64,000 nt of DNA from Tubiluchus corallicola. Lineage: Eukaryota; Priapulida; Priapulimorpha; Priapulimorphida; Tubiluchidae. The notes under the pieces were generated by a model. It searched no databases and had not been told where the DNA came from. It saw only the letters and a program-made list of their open reading frames with translations. Made by a program: the position numbers and the translations under genes. The DNA lies in contig JAQGDQ010000001.1 of NCBI GenBank assembly GCA_030141605.1, forward strand, positions 2,762,501 to 2,826,500. The letters run 5' to 3'. The stretch's first letter is position 1. Each line of letters begins with the position of its first letter. Below are positions 28,040 through 38,635 of this stretch, in pieces.

Positions 28040-28265
28040 TTACAATACAGCCAGGGCAATAAAAGCAGTTTTGCAGCTATAAACAGAGCGCTCTCCAGAG
28101 CATTAATCACATTACGCCACACTAATTAAGAAAATAACAGCTTCCGCGCAAAGGCTGTGACAATTATAAGCAACCCGCTTGCGCCTAATTTGCACAATTA
28201 TAGATGGGTTAATAGCGTTTGATTTGCTTTTCTAATGCAGCGGCGTCTTAAATGACTTATCCTGG
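28040..28265. promoter_or_regulatory. Possible conserved non-coding element
   Basis: Dense in developmental-factor-like motifs: GGCAATAAAA, ATAAACA, GACAATTATAA, CTAATTTGCACAATTATAG, GGTTAATAG. Composition differs from nearby repeats. No coding frame supported. Confidence 0.2.
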
Positions 28266-28557
28266 CAAAGCTGCTAAAATATTCATTATTTTGAGCGTTA
28301 ATCTTTGCTACTTTTGAAATAAAATCGTTTATGTGGCATGAAACAAGGTCACAAAAATAATTTTTACGCTAAGCAATTACAGTATCGGCAAACTGAAAAC
28401 AGGCACTTCTACGAAAAAAAGACAACAAGGTTTTTGCAATAGTATCACTTAAATTCTTATTACCAATTGACCCTATTTTTGTTGTAATTGTCGTCTGTTG
28501 TTATTACAGTGAGTAAAATACTTGAACATTTAAAACAATAAAAAAAACAAAATTATA

Positions 28558-28617
28558 ATGATGATGAAGATGAAGATGGTGATGATGATGATAATAATAA
28601 TAATAATAATAATAAAA

Positions 28618-28696
<79 letters not shown>
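28558..28696. repeat. (GAT)n-(AAT)n compound microsatellite
   Basis: GAT/GAA-type triplets change to AAT triplets and run to 28696. Confidence 0.96.
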
Positions 28697-28698
<2 letters not shown>

Positions 28699-30845
28699 CA
28701 TCATTATTGTTACTAATGGTGGAAGCAGTGACAGCAGTAAGGACAAGGAAAACAATACCAGGAATTACAAATTTATATGTGTTATCTTATGTCTAGTCTT
28801 AATATTTTGGCTTGTCATAACAAATAATGTCTGGGTTGGGTGCTTTCTTGTTACTTTGCAGTAGATATAACTCCTGACGTTATAAAATACCAACCAGTGC
28901 TTCAAAAGTTCAAATGAATGCAGCATTTCTTTTCCATTTTTGAGATAGTAGTATGACGAAATATTCGTGTGAAATTCGTTTAAACAAGGAGATTCCATCT
29001 GTACCACCATTTGAAAAAAAGCTAAACAAATTATAATAATGACATTGTTTATTAACAAACAAATTCTTATACCTAGTTTTTATTTTTTCAAGCTTTATGA
29101 AGAAAGGATAAATAAGTTTTTATCACAAGCCATAAAACAACACTAATTAATTCTGCATGCAGTTTCAATGCTAACGTACTTAATAATTCCATTTGAAAAA
29201 GTTTCTTCAATCCTGTTTGACAGAAATGACATACTGAATGGCGTATGTAACATAACTTCTTTGTAATCATAATCAAAAACAGGGCTGACCACATGCAAGC
29301 ATTACAAATTTGTGTAACATTTACATCAGGTAGTGGTAATGAAAACAACGACATCATGTTACCTTAGCACAGGTCTAAGCAGAGGATGAACATAATCCAG
29401 ATGTACTTGCCAGACACATCAATTATACATTGTACAAACTGAAATTTACCTTAAGTCACCTTCCAAAACTATAACTCCAAAAAATAAAAATATGGAATCA
29501 CAACAATTATAGCTCAGGCATTTTGTGAAAAATAAGGGAAGAGCCTTCCACTAATTGCGAAAAAAAATTTCAACTGATCTGTCGTCATAAATTCTTAAAA
29601 ACGTATGAGATAGCCCAAGAAATTCTCATGGCAAAATGTTCTAAAAATGTGCCAATAAAGAAAAAAATGGAACCTTCCTCAAAGGGCACCACTCTAAAAA
29701 GATTCCGCAACGTTCTTAAATTTTTTACATAGCTGGCAGTGGTGAGTTATGACATCATTAATTTTGACATTTTCAGCACTTTCACTATGTGGATTTTTTT
29801 GTGATTTTTGGTAGGTTTTTAAGAATGTGTTCACAATGCTGGATCAGTTGAAAAAACTGTGTTGCAGTTAGGCATAGGTCTTGTTATATATATTTACTGG
29901 AATACTAATCCCATAAGACAATTAAAGTCAACATCAAATTAAATTTTCACTTTATGTTACAAATGATATCCAACAAAAATTGTTAGATATGCACCAAGAA
30001 CGTGTTACAGAATTCAGTACAAAATGCTGCTGTTTCTATTCTACTAAAAGTTTTTAAAAAATCAATATTGTTCTAATTCATTGAAAATATTGTCTGTATA
30101 ATTTAGTTCATACACATAGACTTAAGCCCTGCTACGCAATTAATATTACTTCTGTCATTAAGAAAAAAACATTACAAAAATTACATGTGCAATACTGTTA
30201 CGAATTTTACGTATTTAGCAAATAATTTTACTCTTCATCTGTAGTGTGATTAAACTTTAACAGAAGCTTATCCAAATATCGGACAACACAACATTGTCAG
30301 ATATGTAAGTACTTGCAGTTCTGTGCAAATATTACTTAATAGTACTTTATTTTGCATAATTTACTTTACCAGTTCATAGTATATTGAAAATCAATTAAAC
30401 CAAATCATTTGACCTCAACATTAATATTTCTAAGTAATAGAAGGGTAGGGCAGTCAAAAAAGCTGCTAGACTAAGTGGACACAGCATCACTGTGCATTAG
30501 GAGCATACTACTAGTCCAAATGTTCACTTAGCAAATCAAGCAATTGAGGACATATCACAGATGCCATCACAAATAAAAGATTTCAGTTTCATTAAATTTA
30601 TCTGCAAACTGTCCATCGAAAAATATATGTATTCTCCCTTTAGAATTGCTTTAGCACTGTATAATGGTTAGATTTAATATTGTTGTTTCTATATTAATGT
30701 GTAGGGGCTCAAAAACAGTGTAATTCTCAAACTGCTACTTGCATGTTGCACTATTCATGCTTTACAATATATACACTCATCACTGTACTGAAATAAATAA
30801 GCCCTGCATACAATTGTAGGACGTTACATTGATTATAGTCTAGGA
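28697..30845. other. Intergenic, nothing recognised
   Basis: AT-rich sequence between the AAT microsatellite and the inverted-repeat element. Open frames of 89-97 codons on the minus strand show no known family. Confidence 0.6.
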
Positions 30846-31903
30846 ATTGACAGAGATTTGTATTACATCTTGCACACAAAAGGTTTGAGTGCTGGAATCC
30901 ATTGACAGTCTATTGGGCATCTTTTTATTGATCACCCTTAAGTTTTGAAACTGGTGCCTTAGCTAAAGGGCACCCCTAAGATATCCCCAAATGAATGTAA
31001 ATCATATTTTGAGGATATCAATGAAACATTTTGCAAAAATTTTCTTTAAACTTGCATAATTGACTCAATTTTTTGCTTCAGGTACTTAAAATAAGACACT
31101 AGTGTATGATCAAGAAGTTTTAACTACATTTACGCCATCTTTACTTCGTTTCTGAGCACTATGGCATAATAACTTATGGTTAAACAATCATGTTAAGTAC
31201 CGTTTTGTTAGAAAGGAGGTACGTTTATCATGCGCTATTATGCTAGCCAGCGATTTTGCTTTGAATCTGTCATTGGCTCGTCCGCTGAAATTTGTGGAAA
31301 CTAAACTTTTAATCACAAGCCAAGTGGTTTGTTTTGGAAGCTTTGGCTGCTTTGGACAAATCGCTTAATCACTTAACTGTTGCTGTTATACCACCGTTGT
31401 AGCGGCAGTAACAAGCCAATCTTCTCTGCGACTTTACAATCGTAAATGTCATAGAGCAACTAACAGTGCTCTTGGAGACAATTCTGTAAAATACAGAAGA
31501 GCATAAGCATAAAGACCTAATATTTAAGGTTCTTGTCACCTTTGCAGTACATACTAATCTGATAAATGACTCGTACTTCTATACTAATAATACTACGCTC
31601 ATTGGCTAATAGATCAAATCGGTTAATCGGGTCAAAACAGTTCCATCCTAAAGTTTAGAGGAACCTACTGTATTTAAGAATCACTGGTCTTTATTCAATA
31701 AGATCTAAAAAAGACTTTACAAAGTTTCACTGATGTACTCAAAGTGTAATTTAAATTGATTTGGGGGTTTTAGGAGCACCTTCTACTAGGCTACCAATTT
31801 GAAAGCTTGAGAATGACCACTATAAGTAATCTCCAATGTCTCCAATGGATTCCAGGACTCGCACCTTTTGTATGCAAGGCGTAATATAAATCTCTGTCAG
31901 CTC
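30846..31903. mobile_element. Foldback-like element with about 200-bp inverted arms
   Basis: The left arm (about 30846-31045) and the reverse complement of the right arm (about 31700-31903) share many blocks in the same order: GACAGAGATTT, TATTAC, CTTGCA, ACAAAAGGT, CTGGAATCCATTG, CCCCAAAT, ATCA.TGAAAC. Similarity looks like 65-75 percent. The roughly 650-bp middle is AT-rich with no gene. It lies just downstream of CSNK2B. No target duplication was recognised. Confidence 0.65.
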
Positions 31904-32128
31904 TTGATTTATTAGAAGCACACGTAAAATTTGCACATTTTCAGTATTACTTACTTATAATTAACATAAGTCTCCATAGGACTACTTCAGTACCTTAGGG
32001 AGTGCAGCTTCAGTTTGAATAAATTTAACTTATAATAATGCTTGCTGTACCAAATATTTACATATAATAAAACAACAACATTTTACCGAACTTGAGATGC
32101 TAGACCCATCAGGAAAAGAATTTTAGCA

Positions 32129-35100
32129 TTATCGTTTACCATTGTTATATGCCATCGAACGCATTGGTATCTTAAAATTAGCAGCAGCCTGTTGTTGAAG
32201 CTGATATGCCATTGGATGAATTTTAAAACCAAACAACCTGCAATGAACAACATAATAATATATATATCAGTAAAAACGAGTGGACCAACTTAGTTTTTTT
32301 TTGTAAAAGTAAACGGTATAAACAGTACAAAAAGTAAAAACCTTTATGTAAAATATATACAATTTAATGAATAACAAGAATAAAGAATGGGGAGGCTCAA
32401 GTACAGAAGGTTAAAGGGGACAACCAAAACTTTTACGAGTTTCTCGGCTTAATCCAGCTAGGAGTATATATTTCAGTGCCTATATACCTCGGTCTGCATA
32501 AATATATATATATTCAACTTGTCTAATTATATTTTCCCCCAAAATATTTCAATTGCATGTTTGGCCGCCAGATGGCGCCACATGTTTCTATTAACTACAT
32601 GTCACAGGTTACATAGGTTACAAGTCACATGTTACATATGACTATTTAATAAACTGTTATAAGCTGTGTACTTTTGTTGCTGTTGGTTTGTATGTATTAT
32701 CGTTAGCTTTTCAAAATTTCATTTCTTAAATTTTTGTATTATTTGCAAATGCGCTTCTCGTTTCACTCATGCATTGAGTAGCAGTTATTCATGTGTCGTA
32801 GGTCACGTCATTACCATTAACTAAATACATCTACTTAATTATATAATGTCTAACATCACTAATATCTGCTACGCCAGCATACAATAATATATAATTATGC
32901 ACCTTGGCACAAACTGATTTGCCGGCCGTTTCGGTCTGTATTCGGGATGAACCATAAAAAGCATATGAGGAAAGCCAGTACCAAAGTAAGCACCATCCGT
33001 ATGATGATGACGAGATGATTTTGGTGTATAAACATCCATGCACTTTGGACAGTAAAGTTTCACCATGGCTTCACCGGGTACATCACTCAAACCTAGATGC
33101 ACAAAATCAGAGTTATTATTTCATTAAAAAGATGATGCCTGCCACGGAAACACAATCAAAGAGGCAATGCTGCATGGTAATGGGTGAATACAAGCACATA
33201 AAACATACATAGTAGCAGCTTTGGCAAGATGGTAAAAATCCTTAATGTTGGACATAAATTTTGCACCATTGTTTGATACATATGTATTACTATGGACTTT
33301 CCATTAGTCTTTTACACTTATATGCAATCTAAATTTTAATGGAAATGACAAAAAATTCCATTACAAATAATTCTGTACTTTCCAATACACAGTTTAAAAA
33401 TAAACTTGGTGAACCTGTAATAAAAAAAACAAGAGAAGCCTAAACAAAAGTGTAACAATAAGAAAATGGAATCGTGTTTAAAGGACAAGAAAAGGGGTAC
33501 CTGAAGTAGGTTTCAGAAAAATCGCCTTAAAAAACTGTTTGTTTTCATTTGTTGTTGAAATTGTTTGTTCTCATTTTAAATCTCCGGTAATACAGTTCCT
33601 ACAGCGCTATTACATGGCGTCATATACACGCAACATAAATCAGGGGAGAAAAGGAAATGTTCAACTATGTCCCAAAAAGCTTTTCATACAAAGTTATATT
33701 ACTTAGCAGGATGCTTACCTGTTTGAAAGACTTAGGTAACTAGAAAACAAAATTATTATTTAAAATGTTTTAACCAATTGGTAAAATGTCGTTGACTCAC
33801 CTCCAAGGTACGCTACTGACTAACCAAAAAAATGTATTTTTAATCTTAATGACAGGATACAGTAATTTAAAATTTTACTTAGTTAGTGACGTGTGGGCTA
33901 CAAATACTGATTATTTTTCAAACTTTACTCAATGTTATATAAACTCTTTTCAAATGACTTATCGTCAAAATGGCTACATGTAACGGTCATCGCGAGAGTT
34001 TAAATTTACGTTTTATATAGCATTACTGCTGACGCAAGCCCCATACGCAAATCAGCAGCATGTAAGTGACATAAAATTTGAAGACGAATTTTTTAAGCTT
34101 TATGTTAGTGGAGGATTTTCTTGTGGTTTAAACGTTAATGCAATAAAAATTATTTAATGGCCAAAAAGAAGCTACATCCATGCTATTTTCAAACTACCAT
34201 GCCTATATTGTCCTGCGGTTAAAGTATTTTATGAATCAAACTAAGAAATTCTGTAACACACGAGCTCATGACAGATTACTTATCTTTACTCTCTTGCATT
34301 TATTCGGTCGTGCACTTGCTATATTCATTAATACAGTGGTGATAATGAAACAAGTATAACATAATTACTGTACTTTTTAAAACGAATGGAGGCCACAAAA
34401 CTTATTCCTAATTTTGGCCATATTTTAGATAATAGTTGATTTGGCCAATAATTAGTAATTGATTATGGTGATTCAGTAACTGTTTTGTTTCTGCACAATG
34501 CAGTGTCCATCTTCCTAGAATAGTTCTCATCAAAAAGATTATTTGGCTATTGGCTACTAACTATTTACCAAGGAATGACTGCAGCATTAATTTCTCAGCA
34601 ACAACAAAGTGAGTCAAACTGGGCCATGCAGATTGGGTGTGATGCTTTGATGCCTTATTAGATTAAATTACTACTTTCTACTTATTATTTAAAGTAGCCC
34701 CCCCCCACATAGCGGGCAGATCACTAGCCAAAATAATTAATCTAACACCAACATGAATCATATTGTCAGCCTGAGAATGATTTTAGTGCAGTAGCTAGCA
34801 AACTTAGCCTGTGAAAAGCTAGTAGCTGCTGTTATTTAGTGAAGAGATAAATAACTAATGCTTCAGAATATTTGGTATTTTTTTGTTTTTTCTATTGATT
34901 TGCAATATTGCAAAAAAAAAATATTGGACAGCAAACATAAGGTTAATATTACATTACCTATAGGTAGCATTGGTGGGTTCTCACAATAAACTCGTGGACA
35001 ATGTCCGAAATCACCCTGCTGATACTTTTCCAGCTAAACAACAAGAACAGAATATAAAATATCCAAACAAAAATAAAAAAAAACTATAACAAAAATAATA

Positions 35101-36295
35101 TCTAAAAAGTGTATTATAATATAATAAATTTACCTATAAATAGTGTATATTTTCTTGCAAATAGGCATTTTATTTCAAAAATCAGCAAAATAGATAGACT
35201 CCACCAAAAATCAGTTTCTGGGTTTGAGAGTAAAGTTTCATTTATCGTGCACTCCATTCAGTAAAGAAGTTTCTGATGTTATTGGAACTTACCATTTGGG
35301 CTATTCCACGGTTTGTAAGGATATATCGAGCATGTATTAGGCCATACAACATCTCAGCTGCCTGCTCTATGAGATCGCTTTGGTTTGGATTATCTTCAAG
35401 CTCATCATCTTAAGAAAATAAAAGAAACGAAAATTATGCTATCTACAGTAATTTGACATAAATGTAAGACGTGGACAGGTTTTAGCCAGTTCTTCACAGG
35501 TTAAATAACCAAAAAAATGCAACAAAGCATTCAAAAGCTATAGTGTTCCATTTTACTGTGAAAACATTAACATATTGCTGTACATAATACTGTATAGTAT
35601 CATGCTTTCAAATGTGAACTGTTTTTAAACATATCTACAAAATAGTTGGTAGGGATAAAATTCCGCAAAAATGTTGAAATTTTAGATAATGAAAATGTTC
35701 AACATTTTACCTCCTAAATTTTTGTATAGTGATCACTTAAACACCAAAAAACCTACTGTTAAAAACTAAACATACCTGGTTCCAAGTCCAGTATCATATC
35801 AAGAGCATGTCTGTAATGGGGTACCTGCTCATTCAAACCAGTTAAATTAAATTTATCTTGTATATAGTCTTCATCAACCTAAATAATGTTCAAACAGTGA
35901 CACATTACTTTTTGAAAATTATAAAAAATATATGTACTGATAAAATAGCATTTAACATCTCTGGTAACGGATAAACTCATCTCACCATATAATAGTTACT
36001 AAATTACAACAGGCAATTGATAATTAAAGCTTATTATTTATAAAATTTCAAAAGCAACGTTTTTTACTTGCTTGCCTGACTGTGTGATATCTAACAAAGG
36101 GAGCTTATAAAGTGGTTTGGCTCTAATTTAATTTAATAAATGTAAATTGTATTTAGTGGAAGAAAAAGCAAAATATCAGTCAATTTGGTACACTTTACAT
36201 AGTTCTGAGTATATTTCAATTACCTCGCAGAAAAATTCATTGCCTCTCAAACCACAGAACCAGGATATCCACGAAACCTCCTCTGAGCTGCTCAT
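32129..36295 (-). CDS. CSNK2B: Casein kinase 2 regulatory subunit beta (six coding exons)
   Basis: Regulatory subunit of protein kinase CK2; it dimerises through a zinc ribbon and holds two catalytic alpha subunits. Coding exons, in transcript order: 36295-36224, 35878-35776, 35408-35293, 35033-34958, 33092-32903, 32237-32129. All introns are GT/AG and the frame closes at 221 aa (human 215). Visible landmarks are the N-terminal [15 protein letters not shown] (autophosphorylation serines), the acidic loop [12 protein letters not shown], an RHAL motif matching the RxxL destruction-box position, and zinc cysteines C109, C114, C137 and C140 at the human numbering. The large fifth exon ([19 protein letters not shown] region) is almost identical to vertebrate CK2 beta. 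Only the C-terminus, after AANFK, diverges. The ATG lies two bases after an acceptor (cag ends at 36298), so a non-coding or extended first exon is expected upstream. The gene is divergent from POLE3. Confidence 0.96.
32565..32578 (+). promoter_or_regulatory. CTCF-type site CCGCCAGATGGCGC
   Basis: Matches every position of the bilaterian CTCF core CCRSYAGRKGGCRS. It lies in the last intron of CSNK2B in AT-rich surroundings, where a GC-rich motif stands out. Binding is inferred from the motif only. Confidence 0.45.
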
Positions 36296-37240
36296 GGCTG
36301 AAACTTTGCACCAGCAATATCAGACCTTCTGAATCTTCTAAAACCAACAGATATAACAGCAACTGAGAGACTAATTCATCAGAAATACAAAGGCGAGTTT
36401 TAGACACTGTCTATGTGCTCTGCCTATGCTGATTTCCAATGGCGTTGTTTCAGTATTGATAACCCTTGTGTGACATGACTAGCACTACTACACACATACT
36501 ACTCCACACTACTACATGACTGTGCCAGCTTAATTACACTACCATACTTACCGCATCATCACACCATTTAGATTGTCAAGAAATTGCACCTCACAGGAAT
36601 ATCAAAATGAATAAGCCCATAGAAAGTGTTCGGGTGTTCTGAGTCCCACAAAAGTTCAAAAAATTATCCGAATTTGTATACGGGCTGAGAGCACAGACCT
36701 CTACTTTATGGTCACCGAGAAAATGAGTATCGGTCGGCTCAACCAGTTAGTCAGTTACTACCTGATCTGTGCTGTAACAAAATTCTGGTAGCTAGCAAAT
36801 TTCGACTCCACTCAATCAAAGTTGCAGGGTGTGAAGTAACGCTTTAGCCAATGTACCGCAGTTGTGCTACAACGCGTACGCAAAATTGTAGAACCAATGT
36901 GTTACATGGCTGCCAAAATACCAAGAATTTTGACAAATTTTTGAAAATCCTACGAAAGTTAGTTCATTTTACAAATTCTAATGTCGTTCAAGACAGAAGA
37001 CAAAAAGTGAAACGAGACAAAACAAATAATGACATACTTTAATGAAATATTGGACTTGCTCAAAAAGCCAACTTATTTCACATCAAAAGACTAAGGATTC
37101 AAATAGGAAAGGCTATTTACATCAAAACTGTACTGAAAAGTAACTATGTTATTACTTATGCTAAAGTTAAATTTAAAAAATTTACGAGGTAACGTCTAGA
37201 ATTTGGCACCTTTCTGCAACTGCCTAGTCTGCCTGGTGGT

Positions 37241-37253
37241 AGGGCCGGCCCTG
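37241..37253 (-). mobile_element. Possible hAT terminus CAGGGCCGGCCCT
   Basis: Read on the minus strand, CAGGGCCGGCCCTACC is like the terminal repeat of many hAT elements. No partner terminus or 8-bp duplication (expected TGTACGAT) was found on the other side, so it would be a solo or truncated end. Confidence 0.3.
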
Positions 37254-37360
37254 TGTACGATGCAGAAAAAAATGAACGGGAAACTAACCACTCTTAGTCT
37301 TAACTGTTTTGTTTATTCATTGTTGTCAGCTTCTTAAAACTTTATTTTCACAATTACACA

Positions 37361-37569
37361 CAAATTGGTTTTCGGAAAACATACTTTACTGCTCTTGCTA
37401 CATCTGAATTAGTTGACAGAACACTAGAAAATGTTGATAATAAATTGTATACGTACGTGCGGATTATTTCTGGATCCACAAAAAGCATTTGATACTGTCC
37501 AACACAATATACTGATCGATAAACTTAACCACTACGGTATAAAAGGCTGTTATAAGTCTGTACCCCAAT
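37361..37569 (+). pseudogene. LINE reverse-transcriptase fragment (frameshifted)
   Basis: Two overlapping frames give an RT palm fragment: GFRKTYFTALATSELVD, then after a frameshift near 37452 GLFLDPQKAFDTVQHNILID and KLNHYGIKG. This fits the pattern QxGFRxxxST...GxFLDLxKAFDTVxHxxLLxKLxxYGIxG of jockey/CR1-like non-LTR retrotransposons. The YADD motif is missing. It lies in CSNK2B intron 1, antisense to that gene. Confidence 0.85.
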
Positions 37570-37616
37570 CGCCTGTTAGTCTTAATAACTTTGTTTTTTT
37601 CTGTTAGGCATGCATA

Positions 37617-37712
37617 TTTGTGTGTGTGTGCATGCGTGCGTGCGTGTGTGCATGCATGTATTTATATATATAATATATGTATGTGTATGTATATATATAT
37701 ATATATATATAT
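37617..37712. repeat. (TG)n-(TGCG)n-(TA)n compound microsatellite
   Basis: TGTGTGTG, then GCGTGCGTGCG, then TATATA up to 37712, between the LINE RT fragment and its putative 3' tail. Confidence 0.9.
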
Positions 37713-38109
37713 GTAGCCATCAGTACTATGTACTATTATAATAATGTAATTTATTTTGTAGCAGATAGAGGCCTCATGACAATGTAGATGCCATACTGGA
37801 AATGTGTTATATGCAGTACTAACATGTAAATGAAAGTTGAGAGGTAAGACAATTCTCTCTGCGTAATATCTACACATCTCTATGTACATTGCTTACCATG
37901 TCAACATTATATGTATTTATTAAGTCTTTATGTCCTTAATATGTACGTTAAAATTTAAACCTACATTTCATAAGTTCAATCTTAGTACACTAACCATTCC
38001 CTTACTTACTTAAGCAACTTGGTAATGCTCCATATGTAAACTTTTATCACACCTAATTCTGAAAATTTCGTCAAGATAATTGCGCACATAATTAATTACT
38101 AATAGCAAC

Positions 38110-38285
38110 ATTACTTACAGGGTGGTTGACCTCGATAACTTTTAGTTCTTCGCCACCCCTTCACCAATCAGTTGAATATCATATCTCAGATAAATTAATC
38201 ATTATAATTTTGTCACATTGTATCATATTATCGTTTCATGCACTGTGTTTTCTTGTAAAAAGTTTATAAATAAAGATACTTACTT
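38110..38285 (+). mobile_element. LINE 3' tail, copy 1
   Basis: Downstream of the RT fragment and in the same orientation, this segment contains GGGTGG (38120-38125), about 27 bp, then TTCGCCACCCCTTC (CCACCC at 38153-38158), and ends in a short A/T-rich tail with AATAAAGATACTTACTTAC. A homologous segment is present at 60570. Probably the 3' UTR of the same LINE. Confidence 0.6.
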
Positions 38286-38347
38286 ACATGACTACTAAAG
38301 AACTTAGTTGTAATTAATACGAAAAATGACAAAATACGAAAATTTAC

Positions 38348-38504
38348 CTGAATATCTGTCAAAATAATCCAAAAGTTTAGACAAAAATTTCTCTTTGCAG
38401 GAACCGTTACGGGTTTCGTGAAATCTGTGGCGTTCTCTTGTGGCAGAAAAAATATCGGTTTTAAGTGTCAGTTTGGCCACGAGAAGCCGCTTATTTGTGT
38501 GCAT
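38348..38504 (-). other. CSNK2B: Putative first exon of CSNK2B, with an in-frame upstream ATG
   Basis: The coding ATG of CSNK2B sits just after a splice acceptor, so an upstream exon is needed. Reading the minus strand, a good donor (attCAG|gtaaat) ends a candidate exon at 38348. Joined to the acceptor at 36298, the reading frame from an ATG at 38504 stays open. It gives 157 nt plus two untranslated bases, i.e. 53 codons directly in frame with the normal ATG. The exon may simply be 5' UTR if transcription starts below 38504. Splicing and the start site are inferred, not shown. Confidence 0.5.
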
Positions 38505-38635
38505 TTCGGGTTATTTCCCGCTGTTGGTGTTTGGTAGTATTTGTCGAGTATGAAATTCTACGAAAATTTTTTATATTTTTATTTTCTCTGATAATAATAA
38601 TCGAATTGAAAATTTGAACTGTAGCATTTTACAGA
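38505..38635. promoter_or_regulatory. Shared bidirectional promoter of CSNK2B and POLE3
   Basis: Only about 130 bp separate the candidate CSNK2B first exon (minus) from the POLE3 ATG (plus), so one region must drive both genes. It holds a consensus E2F site and no evident TATA box at a fixed spacing. Just before the POLE3 ATG, ttttacag (38627-38634) resembles a splice acceptor, so POLE3 may also have an untranslated first exon inside this interval. Confidence 0.6.
38514..38521 (+). promoter_or_regulatory. E2F consensus site TTTCCCGC
   Basis: Exact match to the E2F motif TTTSSCGC, about 115 bp upstream of the POLE3 ATG and about 10 bp upstream of the first CSNK2B ATG. E2F control of replication genes is well established, so its place before a DNA polymerase epsilon subunit is sensible. 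One short motif cannot prove binding. Confidence 0.5.
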
